Shown here: piece by piece, positions 8,211 to 17,750 of the stretch
Layout of the letters: each line of letters opens with the position of its first letter
Numbering within the stretch: the first letter of the stretch is position 1
NCBI GenBank assembly: GCA_021732975.1
Contig: JAKFWC010000016.1
Location: 1 to 64,000, forward strand
Source: Planctomycetaceae bacterium
GTDB lineage: Bacteria > Planctomycetota > Planctomycetia > Planctomycetales > Planctomycetaceae
Direction of reading: 5' to 3'
DNA length: 64,000 bases
Notes under the pieces: model-generated
What the model was told of the DNA's origin: nothing
The model's database searches: none
The model's input: the letters and a program-made list of their open reading frames with translations, nothing else
Translations under genes and position numbers: made by a program

Positions 8211-9572
8211 CTATTCCCAATAGATCAGCGTGTTCACCGAGAACGGCAGGAACTCGTCGTTATCGTGGACTTCACCGAAGAGCGCGACATGCCCCGCACT
8301 CGGCCGCGGCACCTTGGCGAGGTAGTTGCCGTCATCGCTGTTGAGAACTTGCGATGTCCATTTCGATTCGCGGAAGTCCGGAGTCATCGCGGTCGCCGTC
8401 CACACGCGAACGGCGGCGGGGGTGCCGGTCGTCTTGATGCGGAGTTCGAGGAACTCGACTCCCTCGTTGTAGTCCCACGTTACGGCAGGCAACACCTTGC
8501 CATTAACCGTCCGCTGGAAGAACGCCGCGACCGTGGAGAGGACGAGTTCGCGGCCACCTTTGAGATTATGGCCGGCGTTGGGAATCCGCACGAGGTGTTT
8601 GCTACCGACGAGATCGTCCCAGTAAAGGTTCATCGCATCGTGAACCCAATAACGATCATTCGCACCGACGACGAGCAGCTTTGGAATTGTGAGCTGATGC
8701 CGGTAAGTCAACGGATCCATCATCCTCCACAAGCGGTGTTCGCGCTCTGTCTGGGCGATGCCATCCGGTTTGACGAGTCCTTTGCTGGTATAGTCCTCGA
8801 TCTGCTCGCTGTAGAAGCCCCAAGTCGCCTTCTGATGCGCCATCTGCTTGGGAAAATTGAGCGTGTCGATCACCATCGGGGCGACACCAATCACGCGGCG
8901 ATCGGCGGCTCCGGTGAGCCAACTCGTCCACCCGCGCTTGGACGCCCCGGTGACGACAAAGCCGCGGATTTCCGTCTTGTTTTCCTTGCGGGAGAATTCC
9001 TGCACCGCGTCCATCGCCTTGACGGCGGACTTCGTCATGGGGAACAGCAACGGCCAGTTTTCATCGCCGGAGTCGAGATACTTCAACCACGTATCGGTAA
9101 TGAGATCGTCCTCGACGCGGTTCTCGAACAACGGCTGATTGGGGACGTGGTGTAACGTGGCAACGCGGGCTCCGCAAAGTTTTGCCAGTCCGGCACCGAG
9201 GGCCAGATCTTCATTGCCAGGAAGTTTGCCCAACCCACCGCCGGTGACGTACAACAGCACATGCTCGGGATGCTTCAGCTCGGTCGGTTCAAAGATGTAG
9301 AGCGGATGCGTCCAGACGATGTTTTGCCAGGTCTGCGACGTGAGCTTGAGCCGCGTGGCCTTCACCCCAGCGATCGTCGACTGTTCCTCGATCGTCCAGC
9401 CGTAAGCCGATTCCGGGCGGGCCACGTACTTGTAGAGCGAATTGGGGATGGTGTCATCGGCAGCCGGCGCTACCGCTTCCGCCGCCAATGCCTCGTTGAC
9501 GAACCATCCCGCGACCACTAACCCACCGAAAACCAGCCACGACTTCAAGTTTCTGACTCCTGACGTGTCCAT
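8211..9572 (-). CDS. PhoPQ-activated pathogenicity-related (PqaA-like) protein
   Basis: 453 residues. An N-terminal signal peptide ([20 protein letters not shown]) exports it. The mature part matches the PhoPQ-activated protein family: [43 protein letters not shown] (alpha/beta-hydrolase-like nucleophile elbow region), and [21 protein letters not shown]. In enterobacteria PqaA is PhoP-controlled and linked to peptide resistance; in planctomycetes the family is common and its role is not known. Nucleophile Ser is probably the one in GASKRGW. Not in an obvious operon: 121 bases separate it from the SET gene start codon region. Confidence 0.88.
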   Translation of the reverse strand: MDTSGVRNLKSWLVFGGLVVAGWFVNEALAAEAVAPAADDTIPNSLYKYVARPESAYGWTIEEQSTIAGVKATRLKLTSQTWQNIVWTHPLYIFEPTELKHPEHVLLYVTGGGLGKLPGNEDLALGAGLAKLCGARVATLHHVPNQPLFENRVEDDLITDTWLKYLDSGDENWPLLFPMTKSAVKAMDAVQEFSRKENKTEIRGFVVTGASKRGWTSWLTGAADRRVIGVAPMVIDTLNFPKQMAHQKATWGFYSEQIEDYTSKGLVKPDGIAQTEREHRLWRMMDPLTYRHQLTIPKLLVVGANDRYWVHDAMNLYWDDLVGSKHLVRIPNAGHNLKGGRELVLSTVAAFFQRTVNGKVLPAVTWDYNEGVEFLELRIKTTGTPAAVRVWTATAMTPDFRESKWTSQVLNSDDGNYLAKVPRPSAGHVALFGEVHDNDEFLPFSVNTLIYWE

Positions 9573-9755
9573 GGGGAACGTGACAGAACGACCATATCGT
9601 TTTCAACTATACCGCACGCGACCAAGAAAGAGACGTAGCTGCTCTCGCCACAGAACGGGCCCTTCCGCTCGAACACAACGCGAAAGCCCCGCGGCCTGGC
9701 AACCTCAGCTACGGCAAAATCTGTCGCTCATGGCCGGGAAGAACATCACGACAAT

Positions 9756-10190
9756 TTATTTCGTCGTGAGGTTAATCTCGCCCAGATTGACCGACTTGTC
9801 GACCACCGAAAACTTGATTTCGGCCTTTCCAGGATCGCTGTACCGCTTCTTTAGCTTGTCGGGTCCACCGTAAGAGCGAGACATCAGATTGAATTCCTGC
9901 CAGGCGAAGGTGAGCTTGTATTCACCGGCAGGAACACCATCTCCACTGGTGTAGGTGGCGATCTCAAATGTTCCGTCATCCTTTGTGTTGGATTGCGAAA
10001 ACGTGTGCATCTGGCGATCAATTTCGCCTGTATTGTGGCACTCCATCTGAATCGAAGAGCCTGGTTCTTTTCCATCCACAAGAACTTTCCCGGTCACTTT
10101 ATAAGTCTTTTTCATCGGCGGGCCTTTGCGCCCACAGCCGACGATCATCACACAGAGGGCACAGACCATCACCAGACCAATCGCCCGCAT
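9756..10190 (-). CDS. Small lipoprotein with a transthyretin-like domain
   Basis: 144 residues. AAGGA lies 7 bases upstream of ATG 10190. The N-terminus MRAIGLVMVCALCVMIVGCG is a lipoprotein signal with lipobox IVGC. The mature region (KKTYKVTGKVLVDGKEPGSS, later DDGTFEIATYTSGDGVPAGEYKLTF) has the beta-sandwich pattern of carboxypeptidase-regulatory/transthyretin-like domains that are very common in planctomycete lipoproteins. These often lie directly downstream of DUF1559 genes, as here (170 bases after one). Cell-surface or periplasmic; function unknown. Confidence 0.8.
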   Translation of the reverse strand: MRAIGLVMVCALCVMIVGCGRKGPPMKKTYKVTGKVLVDGKEPGSSIQMECHNTGEIDRQMHTFSQSNTKDDGTFEIATYTSGDGVPAGEYKLTFAWQEFNLMSRSYGGPDKLKKRYSDPGKAEIKFSVVDKSVNLGEINLTTK

Positions 10191-10360
10191 CGCAATTCCT
10201 TAACAATCTGGGTGCCATATCACCGGAGTAATCGCCATAGAAAGAGTCGCCCCGCTCCGGTTGAAGGGGGCGACCAGAATCCTGCGTAGCCATCGACAGT
10301 CGATTGACCGCGGTGGTCGATGGTATCCGCAACACCGACAGACTTACCGGAGACGGGTTG

Positions 10361-11419
10361 TTACTGACCCAATTGGTCCGTCTCACCCTTCTTGCGCGTA
10401 ATGGCAGCAGCGAACACTTGAGCTGAAACGTTTTCACTGACGAATCGCACGGTGCCGTCTGCTAGCAGGAAGTGAGCACCACCGGTGTGGAAGCAATGGA
10501 AGCCGTTGCTGCGAATGTTAGTACAATTGATTGCGCACGGCCCGCCATTGCCACTGCCATCGAAAAGTGATCCCTGAATCCAGTGTTCGTAAACTAAAGG
10601 TTCCCACCACGAACCCCCATTGGTGGGCCCCAAGGGGGTTGCGGACAGAGCCGCTTGAGGCTGGGTTTTGTAGTAGAGTGTTGTTCCGCCGGTCCGTTCT
10701 CCTAAGAGAAACGTGTTGGATGTCCCGTCGGTGATGTCGCGCATTTGCCCCATCGCTCCCTGCTGGAGAACTGTTGCTCCGCTCGTGACACCGCCAGCGA
10801 CCTGGAAGACCCCATCGCGCTGACTGCCGCCATTGTTGAAGTAGGCAATGTTGCTGTATGTCCCACGGACGCCCGACGTGCCCGAGTAATCGCAACGCGC
10901 CCCTTCCCACGTCATGTTTGCTGCCGGGAAAACTCCCGCCACGAACGCACCCTGGGGATAAAGGTAATTGGTATTGGTAGATGGCGCCGGTGCCGAAGGA
11001 CACATGAAGACGGGAAGAACAACCTTCGCTGCCGCGACGTTCTGTGCCAGGGCGGTGGCGTTGTAACCCGGAATGCCGTTGGCCATCGGCATGGTCTGGT
11101 CGATCTGATTGAACAGCGGTGCCTGATCCAGGTAGGGAAGCAAACCGACGTTCGCGCCACCTACGTTATGGTCGAGCCGGGTTGGCAGGGCAATTACGAT
11201 CTTGTAACCCGGCGGAAATGCGTTGAACGTGTCGTGATAGTTATGGATGGCCAATCCCAACTGCTTCAGATTGTTGCGGCACTGCGAGCGCCGCGCGGCT
11301 TCGCGGGCTTGCTGCACTGCGGGCAACAGCAGGGCAATGAGGATCGCGATGATCGCAATCACCACCAGCAGTTCAATCAATGTGAATCCAAGACGACGGC
11401 GTACGATCGATCGCGGCAT
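10361..11419 (-). CDS. DUF1559 protein with type IV pilin-like N-terminus
   Basis: 352 residues. After a short basic leader (MPRSIVRRRL) comes the prepilin-type segment [17 protein letters not shown], which is cleaved after Gly by a prepilin peptidase and followed by a hydrophobic helix, then [20 protein letters not shown]. The C-terminus has the family's H-x9-DG block (HTGGAHFLLADGTVRF). AAGGG lies 7 bases upstream of the start. DUF1559 proteins are strongly expanded in Planctomycetes; pseudopilin or surface-layer roles are suspected but not proven. A second copy lies at 11968-13011. Confidence 0.93.
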   Translation of the reverse strand: MPRSIVRRRLGFTLIELLVVIAIIAILIALLLPAVQQAREAARRSQCRNNLKQLGLAIHNYHDTFNAFPPGYKIVIALPTRLDHNVGGANVGLLPYLDQAPLFNQIDQTMPMANGIPGYNATALAQNVAAAKVVLPVFMCPSAPAPSTNTNYLYPQGAFVAGVFPAANMTWEGARCDYSGTSGVRGTYSNIAYFNNGGSQRDGVFQVAGGVTSGATVLQQGAMGQMRDITDGTSNTFLLGERTGGTTLYYKTQPQAALSATPLGPTNGGSWWEPLVYEHWIQGSLFDGSGNGGPCAINCTNIRSNGFHCFHTGGAHFLLADGTVRFVSENVSAQVFAAAITRKKGETDQLGQ

Positions 11420-11641
11420 CGCATGACCCTTCGAACAGTGAATGAAAAGAAGAACTCCCTTCAGAACGAAGGGCTTTCGCAGACCGGATAGAAGCCATTA
11501 TCTACCGCGCGATCCGGCGAAAGTAAATCACCATCATGAAGAAATGATGTGCGCGATAAGAAACTCGCACGCAAAGAGACGAGAGAACCACCATCCATTA
11601 CGGGTGGGTCCCCGAGGGATCGCCGCGCCGGCGGAACGAGA

Positions 11642-11968
11642 TCAGTGAGCCTTGCGTTGGCCGCGCATGAACTTCCAAAGCGCTTGGGCCGCAGGATCCC
11701 ATTCCCCGCCGTGGGCCTGGTCCGCAATACGATTCAATTGTTCAAAAGCCGGCGTTTGAATGCGGCCGGATTCATGCAGCGAACGCAATCGTTCGCGGCT
11801 GGCTTCCAGCAGGTCGGGTTTCCGTGCGGTCACGGCCGTATAAAGCGCCTCGGCCTCTTTCCATGCAGTCTCGTCGACGCCAATTTGTGCCGGGCGCGAA
11901 CAGCCGACGAACCAAACTGTAACTGCAGAGATCAGCAAGAAGCGGCTGAGCGAGCGTGAAATCGCCAT
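11642..11968 (-). CDS. Small lipoprotein coupled to a DUF1559 gene
   Basis: 108 residues from ATG 11968. The start codon overlaps the stop of the upstream DUF1559 gene by one base (TAATG), so translation is probably coupled. The N-terminus [20 protein letters not shown] runs to the lipobox FVGC. The mature part is helical and polar (DETAWKEAEALYTAVTARKP, then QLNRIADQAHGGEWDPAAQA). No family recognised. The coupling suggests that it works with, or in the same place as, the pilin-like protein. Confidence 0.75.
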   Translation of the reverse strand: MAISRSLSRFLLISAVTVWFVGCSRPAQIGVDETAWKEAEALYTAVTARKPDLLEASRERLRSLHESGRIQTPAFEQLNRIADQAHGGEWDPAAQALWKFMRGQRKAH

Positions 11969-13011
11969 TAAAATTCTCCGACCACTTCTTGATCCGCCCG
12001 AGTCGATAACGCCACCCACAGGAAGGGGTCCATGAACTGCGACATAAAGCGGACGGAACCATCGCCCAACATGACGTGGCATCCGCCAACATGTTCCGAG
12101 TGCATCTGATCGGTGTGACCGAACGGATGATTCGGCGCGTGAATGATCACCTGCGGATGATCGTGCGTGTCGGGACCGCTATGGGCTCCCAGCAAGCAGC
12201 CGGCGCTGTTGCATTCGGATGGCCATCCCGGTTTGGGACAGGTCGCGGCATAGGGAACGGTGCCATACCAGGTCTTGTTGCTCAGCGCGGACGTATGTTC
12301 TCCGAGGAAGATCGTGGACGACAACCCGTCGCTCACGTCGGCGGTGCGAATCCTGGAGTTGCGATAGAACGGCCCTTCCTGCACCACAGATTCTCCCGTT
12401 GCTGGAATCGGCTCCGGTTGGGAGAAATCTCGTGAGTACGCCGGGGCCCGCCCCCACGGCTGATGAATCCCCGCATTGGTCACATAGTGCGAGTGACTGA
12501 AAAACATGGCGGGGGTGTAAGGGACCGGGCTGCTGGGTGCCGCCGACGATCCTGCGGTCCAGCGTTCAACAACAAAGCCATCGCTGCCGCCCGTCGCCGA
12601 CGGACAAAGAAACGCGATGAGCTTGGTTCTAGCCGCAGACGCATGCTGCGGTGCCCAGCACGGCTGTGAGAAATCGAGCTGATTAAACAACGGCGATTGA
12701 TCCAACTGTGGAAGCAAGAGCGATCCCCAGCCAAAGCCGGAGGCACCATTCGCATTGTCATCGGGGAATATCACACCAAAAAGTGTTCCAGAGGCGATCG
12801 GGTGACCCACGTACGCCGGAGGAAAGACGAGGTGCTGGTCGTGATAATTGTGGAGTGCTAACCCCAATTGCTTGAGGTTGTTACGGCATTGAGTCCGTCG
12901 GGCGGCCTCCCGCGCCTGCTGAACTGCCGGAAGCAGTAAAGCCATGAGAATGGCGATGATGGCGATGACGACAAGGAGTTCAATCAACGTGAATCCGCGA
13001 TGTTTTGACAT
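11968..13011 (-). CDS. DUF1559 protein with type IV pilin-like N-terminus
   Basis: 347 residues: MSKHR leader, then [17 protein letters not shown] and [20 protein letters not shown]. The C-terminal block is [20 protein letters not shown]. It is a paralogue of the gene at 10361-11419 in the same orientation; the middle parts differ greatly, with a His-rich stretch ([20 protein letters not shown]) near residue 275. AAGG lies about 8 bases upstream of the ATG. Exported through the prepilin route; role unknown. Confidence 0.93.
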   Translation of the reverse strand: MSKHRGFTLIELLVVIAIIAILMALLLPAVQQAREAARRTQCRNNLKQLGLALHNYHDQHLVFPPAYVGHPIASGTLFGVIFPDDNANGASGFGWGSLLLPQLDQSPLFNQLDFSQPCWAPQHASAARTKLIAFLCPSATGGSDGFVVERWTAGSSAAPSSPVPYTPAMFFSHSHYVTNAGIHQPWGRAPAYSRDFSQPEPIPATGESVVQEGPFYRNSRIRTADVSDGLSSTIFLGEHTSALSNKTWYGTVPYAATCPKPGWPSECNSAGCLLGAHSGPDTHDHPQVIIHAPNHPFGHTDQMHSEHVGGCHVMLGDGSVRFMSQFMDPFLWVALSTRADQEVVGEF

Positions 13012-13107
13012 CCCACTGGCCTTGAATTGGAGTTGCCGCCATCAAATATTTTGAGCAATCAAAATGACATTTTGGCATTCGGAATTCAAGTGTTGGCTGG
13101 CACAAAT

Positions 13108-13365
13108 TTATTTTTCTTCCAGACTCAGCTCGGTTGTCGTTACGAAACAACGCCCGTTGAGAATTCGCCACGCGCCGCGTGGCTCGTCTGCTTCTGTGTA
13201 AAGCGAAACCAGCGCGCTTCCACGAATTCGGGAATGTCTCAGAGCGTCCCACTCGCACTCCTGCACCGGAAACTCGCCAAAATCGGCACATTCACCGCAA
13301 AGCCCTGCCGCGAGCATGCAGAATGTGAATCTTGGCGGTCCGTCGAATGACAATTGCAGTGACAC
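13108..13365 (-). CDS. Possible small protein in the gap before bactofilin
   Basis: 85 residues from a GTG start at 13365, with TAAGAA upstream. Unlike most alternative frames here, the sequence looks protein-like: acidic, with GECADFGEFPVQECEWDALR and a natural-looking tail TTTELSLEEK. The gap it sits in (13012-13464) has no other gene. No family recognised. It could also be chance. Confidence 0.4.
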   Translation of the reverse strand: MSLQLSFDGPPRFTFCMLAAGLCGECADFGEFPVQECEWDALRHSRIRGSALVSLYTEADEPRGAWRILNGRCFVTTTELSLEEK

Positions 13366-13464
13366 TGTTTCTTACCGCAAATACGGGCGTGTGAGGCGTT
13401 TTCTCAACACGCAGAGGTGTCCCCTCTGGCGGTCTCTTCGTTCATTGCCTCTGGAGTCACAGCG

Positions 13465-13968
13465 ATGGCCACGATGTTCGGATCAAACCAGAAAAAAGGG
13501 GCGGTGAATGAGGTTCCCGCACCCGCCGCTCCCGTTTCCTCAAAGAAAGATGTCGTCAACGACAGTAACTCGCTCCGCCTGGATCATCCCAACATGATCG
13601 GCAAGGGCACCATCATCGAAGGGAACATCATCGCCGATGGTGATCTCGTCGTCGAAGGAACGGTTCGTGGCGATGTGACCACAAAAACGAAACTCGTCGT
13701 CGGGGCGGATTCCGTCGTCGAAGGCAACATTCTCGCGGATCACGCCGAGGTCGCCGGTCGTGTAAGCGGCACGGTCCAGGCTTCCGGATTGCTGATCATC
13801 AAGGCCAGCAGCGTGATCGACGGCGATGTCATCACGAAGAATCTGAACGTGGAATCGGGCTCGACATTCAACGGGCGCTTCCAGGTGGGCGGCAAGGTCG
13901 AATCCGTGGCCAAACCGACGACCGAGGCGGTCAAGAAAGATGCCGTCCCGGTCGCAGCGAAAGCGTAA
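13465..13968 (+). CDS. Bactofilin (polymer-forming cytoskeletal protein)
   Basis: 167 residues from ATG 13465 (MATMFGSNQKKGAVNEVPAP), chosen because GGAG lies 8 bases upstream. The core (about residues 40-140) is the right-handed beta-helix DUF583: repeated hydrophobic rungs such as GTIIEGNIIADGDLVVEGTV and VVEGNILADHAEVAGRVSG. The flanks are disordered and rich in Ala, Pro, Lys and Val, as in other bactofilins. These proteins polymerise without nucleotide and position envelope enzymes. It is the first of a run of plus-strand genes reaching to 23744. Confidence 0.92.
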   Translation: MATMFGSNQKKGAVNEVPAPAAPVSSKKDVVNDSNSLRLDHPNMIGKGTIIEGNIIADGDLVVEGTVRGDVTTKTKLVVGADSVVEGNILADHAEVAGRVSGTVQASGLLIIKASSVIDGDVITKNLNVESGSTFNGRFQVGGKVESVAKPTTEAVKKDAVPVAAKA

Positions 13969-14025
13969 TGCCGTTCTAAGTGCGTGATGTTCTGATGTCG
14001 CCCCCCCAGTTCGGAAGTTGGAACC

Positions 14026-14640
14026 GTGAAGATAGCGGAACTGGAACATTGGCAGCGGGAATTGCAGCAATTGCGCATCAACAGTCGCCAATTGAGCGAT
14101 GCGATGGCCTGCGCTGCGGTGGAATTGCGGGAGCAAGGCTGGGAGCCGCCCGAAAGCTTGCTGCAGCAGATGCAGCAATTCGGGGCGGACTTCCGCCGAC
14201 TGCGAGAGAACATGCTCGACGGAAGGAGCGATGCGGCTGCGCGGGTGGTTTCGCTGCAAGACCTGGCCGCGGAGCTCTCCCGTCGCGAACAAGTCGCTGC
14301 GGCGCTCGAGCGCGTGCATCGTGCGGGTCGGCTGCGAACACGGAGCGGTGAAACCACGGGACCGATGTTCGACCGTTTGTATGGAGCGATTGCGGCCGCC
14401 CAATCGGAGCTGATATCCGCCACACCACCGGTGGAATTGATGAATGCACTGCAGTCCGGGAAACACCCCCTGGCGGTAGCCGTACGGTTGGTCGAAGACA
14501 ACGACAGCTTGAATGACGACGACTGGGGCAACGCGATGGCAACGGTGACCGCGGCGCTGGGCCGCGACCTGGCGACCGCGCTGGCTCGCGGTCGCATGAC
14601 ACTGGCCGATGAACCGGTCGAAGCGCATTCGCTTCATTGA
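14026..14640 (+). CDS. Helical protein sharing a domain with the large downstream protein
   Basis: 204 residues from a GTG start at 14026. Mainly helical and heptad-like at the N-terminus (ELEHWQRELQQLRINSRQLS). It is clearly related to the first 200 residues of the protein at 15089-17746: its end SLNDDDWGNAMATVTAALGR then DLATALARGRM matches ALTDEDWNRLHDLVARTYGR then GLATALVRGRI. No known family. It starts 57 bases after bactofilin and is likely in the same transcript. The duplicated domain suggests that the two proteins bind the same partner or each other. Confidence 0.75.
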   Translation: MKIAELEHWQRELQQLRINSRQLSDAMACAAVELREQGWEPPESLLQQMQQFGADFRRLRENMLDGRSDAAARVVSLQDLAAELSRREQVAAALERVHRAGRLRTRSGETTGPMFDRLYGAIAAAQSELISATPPVELMNALQSGKHPLAVAVRLVEDNDSLNDDDWGNAMATVTAALGRDLATALARGRMTLADEPVEAHSLH

Positions 14641-14699
14641 TCCGCTCACGCCGGGTTCCGATGCCGCCCCGCTTCACATGACTGATTTGGAGAACCACG

Positions 14700-14990
14700 A
14701 TGGCATTGTGTCGCTACAAAACGCTGCTGTCTTACCTGCCGGGGATGGCCACGGTTGTGAACGCCTTTGACGCCCCCGCCGTGCAGGAAGCGGTATTCAA
14801 AGACCTGCTGCAGGCCTTGAACCTTCGCATGGAGCAGGAAGGGGTGCCTCCATTGCCACGTAAGGGCGATGTCCGCAGCGTGGCCGAACTGAAAAGCCTC
14901 GTCGAGCAGGTCGCTGCCGGACAGGAAGAAGATCTTGAGCACGATCTCGTCAGCGGCGACAGCATTCACGCCGTCAGCCCCAAAGGTTGA
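14700..14990 (+). CDS. Small protein of unknown function
   Basis: 96 residues, GGAG just upstream of the ATG (TTGGAGAACCACG). Acidic C-terminal half (QEEDLEHDLVSGD), no signal peptide. It sits between two genes that share a domain, with 59- and 98-base gaps on the same strand, so it is probably part of the same operon. No family recognised. Confidence 0.65.
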   Translation: MALCRYKTLLSYLPGMATVVNAFDAPAVQEAVFKDLLQALNLRMEQEGVPPLPRKGDVRSVAELKSLVEQVAAGQEEDLEHDLVSGDSIHAVSPKG

Positions 14991-15088
14991 GCGATGCATG
15001 GACTGGCACAACTTTGATTTGCATTGATCCCGACCGAAGCCTGGCCTCATTGAATCTTTGAGACCGGCCTCCGGCGGAAGGGCCCTGT

Positions 15089-17746
15089 ATGAGTGGTGTT
15101 TGGACGACAGTACGAATTCGCCAGGAAATCGACCAACTTGCCGATCGACGGGATGAGTTGGCGACCGCGCTCGCGCAGAGTGCCGGCCAGCTCGAGACCG
15201 CGGGGCTGGTTCCCGAAGACGACTTGCTGACCGAACTGACGGACTATCGTCAGCGAATGCGCTCGCTCGCATCGCACATCACCGGTCGAGCATTCGCGGT
15301 CGATGTCCGCCTCTCGTTGAAACACCTCGCCGAGCAGTTCGATCAGTCGCAACAGCGTGAAACTCTCGTTCGACAACTCGACGGCATTATGGCATTAATG
15401 CATGTCGATATTCCCGACTACGCCCCGTTGGAGCGCTGTCGCGAAGATGCCCGCCGGTGTCAGCAACGGTTGGTGTCGGCACTCGAATTCGGCAACGACG
15501 AACAAGCGCGGTTTCTCTCGCGGGAGCACGAACTTCAAGCGGTACTCACCCTCAGCGACCAATCGTCGGCACTCACCGACGAGGACTGGAATCGCTTGCA
15601 CGATCTCGTCGCCAGAACGTACGGCCGCGGCTTGGCAACAGCCTTGGTGCGGGGCCGGATTCAACGATCCACGGAAGCCGTGTCTGAACCGGAGATCATC
15701 TCTTCCGTCGCGAGCTCACCCACCATTCCGTCCGCACCATTGGTGACTGACGACGAAATGCGTTCCGATCCGCATGCCGCGATGGCCACCGATCCCGAGA
15801 CCACCACGCGCTGGCTTCTGTCGGGGTCGAGCATTCTGCCGGGTGTCTCGACGACCAAGCCGCCGGCTGACATGGTCGATGATGAATCACCGGAAATCAA
15901 ACCGGATACGTCTTCGCCCGCGCCGAATTCACCGTCCATCGTCATTGACCTCGATCTCCCCAAACCGGTCTGGCACAAAGACGACGCCGCCCGACTTGCA
16001 CGCGAGATTCTTGCCGAATCCCCCCGAACCGCTGTCCGCCTCAATGCTCTCATTCGACAACTGATCCGCGACGATCGTGTGGCCCTTGCCGCCCATCTGG
16101 CCCGCTGTGGCGAACGGCTGCCATCCGGCCGCGGCATCGTCCCCTCATCCGGTTTGTTACGAGCATTGGTGCTGGGACGGTCTTTGTCGTATGCCCGCGG
16201 TGAACTCGCGCGGGATGTCGAGCAGGAACTCAAACCCTTCGCGACTTCTTCCCAAGCTGCCACAGCCGGCGATGACGAGCGGCTGGGGCTCGGATTCTTC
16301 CAGAGAGCGGCGGCATTGTTGCCGGCGCTGCTGGGAGCCTCATCCGCCGCTTCAACGGTGCTGCGATCGTTCGCCATCGAGCCAGGGCTGAGTCATCTCT
16401 ACAACTACTGCAGCCGGGTCGCGGCATTTGGAGAACGCTTGCAAAGTCAGGCCGTGGAATTGTTCCAGGCGCCGGCCGAGCAAACGCAGTGGCAGGCCGA
16501 ACGCCAGCAATTAGAGGTCGATATTCGTGATTGGCTGGCGCAAGCGGTGAAGCGCAGCGTTCCCTATCAACGGTCGTCGCCGCTGTTTCTGCATGCCCAC
16601 TGGACGGTTCTCGCCAGCCCCACGCAACGGCATCCGCACGCCGTGATGGAATGGGCCCGGTGGCAGGAAGTTCTGTTGCTCGCACACCGTCTCTTGTCTC
16701 CCATGTCGAAAGGGACGGCGGAGCGGTCGGTCGTGCGCAGCGAGTTATCGCGAGCCGTCGCCCTGCTTCAAACCGAAAGTGCCGAGCAGGCCACAACGAA
16801 GCCGAGCGGCGGCCGTGGCCTGATACCGCTCACCGGCAGCATGCAGGAAATCCTGCTGGAAGCGATCAATCTCGGCAATCGGTGGTTGCGTCTGCAATCC
16901 TCGACACCGACGCGCGGCCTGCAACTCGCACCGCAACAGGCGGAAGAGTTGCGGACCGAACTGCTGGAGCGAACTGGTGGTGTCATGGCCGAACTCGATG
17001 TGCTGGCCCGCACGCGCTCGGCCGACATCGTCCAGACGGGAGTGGCGGTCTGTCGCCGCGTCGTCGAACACATTCGCCGCCTGTGCGCCGGCGAGCTTCC
17101 CCTCGCGCTGCACGAACCCGATGCCCGGCATGTCTTGAACGACGAGTTTCTGAAGATGCCGCATGTCGAACTCAATGAACACTGGCAACCGATCGGTGAA
17201 GCGGGTGAACTGGAACAGGCGATTCTCGAACACATCCGCTCCGGCTGGACGGATTGGCAATCGGCCTTTGCCTTGCAATGCCAGCAGGAAGACCATCTGG
17301 CCACTTCGCGCGTGCTGGAATTGCCCGTGTGGTCCGATCCGGCAGTGCTGAGCGAACTGCATCGGCTGCGCGGACAGGAACTCCAGCGTACACGACACGA
17401 TGTGCTTCGTGATCTCGATGAACTCGCATCGCGCGTCGCCATGGATGTCAGCGAACATCCCGAACTGGAATCCAGACTCGAAGAAATCAATCAACGGATA
17501 CAACGTCTCCGAATGGCGCTTCCGCAGGTTTTGTCGTTTGCCCCCGTTCGCGCACGGCTGGACCGCTATCGGAATCGATGGGAACGACTCGTAATGAGTG
17601 ACGAATCGCGTTCTGCGCAGACCGAGCCCGTCGCGACAGACGACTCCGGGATTCTTCCCCCCCTGCCGACACTCGTGCCCGTCGCCACCGAAACAGCGGA
17701 AGCCACAACCGAGGGCGTCGAACAATGGGTCTTCCTTGAGGAATAA
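15089..17746 (+). CDS. Large soluble helical protein of unknown function
   Basis: 885 residues, no signal peptide or membrane segment. Three parts are visible. Residues 1-200 repeat the domain of the 204-residue upstream protein. Residues about 205-300 are a disordered, Pro/Ser/Thr/Asp-rich linker. Residues about 300-860 are helical (DDAARLAREILAESP, RVALAAHLARCGERLPSGRG, later ELRTELLERTGGVMAELDVL), ending with a coiled-coil-like segment (ESRLEEINQRIQRLRM) and a short acidic tail. No catalytic motif recognised, so a scaffold role is a guess. Stop is 4 bases before the next ATG. Confidence 0.8.
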   Translation: MSGVWTTVRIRQEIDQLADRRDELATALAQSAGQLETAGLVPEDDLLTELTDYRQRMRSLASHITGRAFAVDVRLSLKHLAEQFDQSQQRETLVRQLDGIMALMHVDIPDYAPLERCREDARRCQQRLVSALEFGNDEQARFLSREHELQAVLTLSDQSSALTDEDWNRLHDLVARTYGRGLATALVRGRIQRSTEAVSEPEIISSVASSPTIPSAPLVTDDEMRSDPHAAMATDPETTTRWLLSGSSILPGVSTTKPPADMVDDESPEIKPDTSSPAPNSPSIVIDLDLPKPVWHKDDAARLAREILAESPRTAVRLNALIRQLIRDDRVALAAHLARCGERLPSGRGIVPSSGLLRALVLGRSLSYARGELARDVEQELKPFATSSQAATAGDDERLGLGFFQRAAALLPALLGASSAASTVLRSFAIEPGLSHLYNYCSRVAAFGERLQSQAVELFQAPAEQTQWQAERQQLEVDIRDWLAQAVKRSVPYQRSSPLFLHAHWTVLASPTQRHPHAVMEWARWQEVLLLAHRLLSPMSKGTAERSVVRSELSRAVALLQTESAEQATTKPSGGRGLIPLTGSMQEILLEAINLGNRWLRLQSSTPTRGLQLAPQQAEELRTELLERTGGVMAELDVLARTRSADIVQTGVAVCRRVVEHIRRLCAGELPLALHEPDARHVLNDEFLKMPHVELNEHWQPIGEAGELEQAILEHIRSGWTDWQSAFALQCQQEDHLATSRVLELPVWSDPAVLSELHRLRGQELQRTRHDVLRDLDELASRVAMDVSEHPELESRLEEINQRIQRLRMALPQVLSFAPVRARLDRYRNRWERLVMSDESRSAQTEPVATDDSGILPPLPTLVPVATETAEATTEGVEQWVFLEE

Positions 17747-17750
17747 CGGC

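Noticed and set aside
13540..14649. Minus-strand frame opposite bactofilin and its neighbour
   Set aside because: Overlaps two supported genes; composition is rich in Arg, His and Phe as in other shadows.
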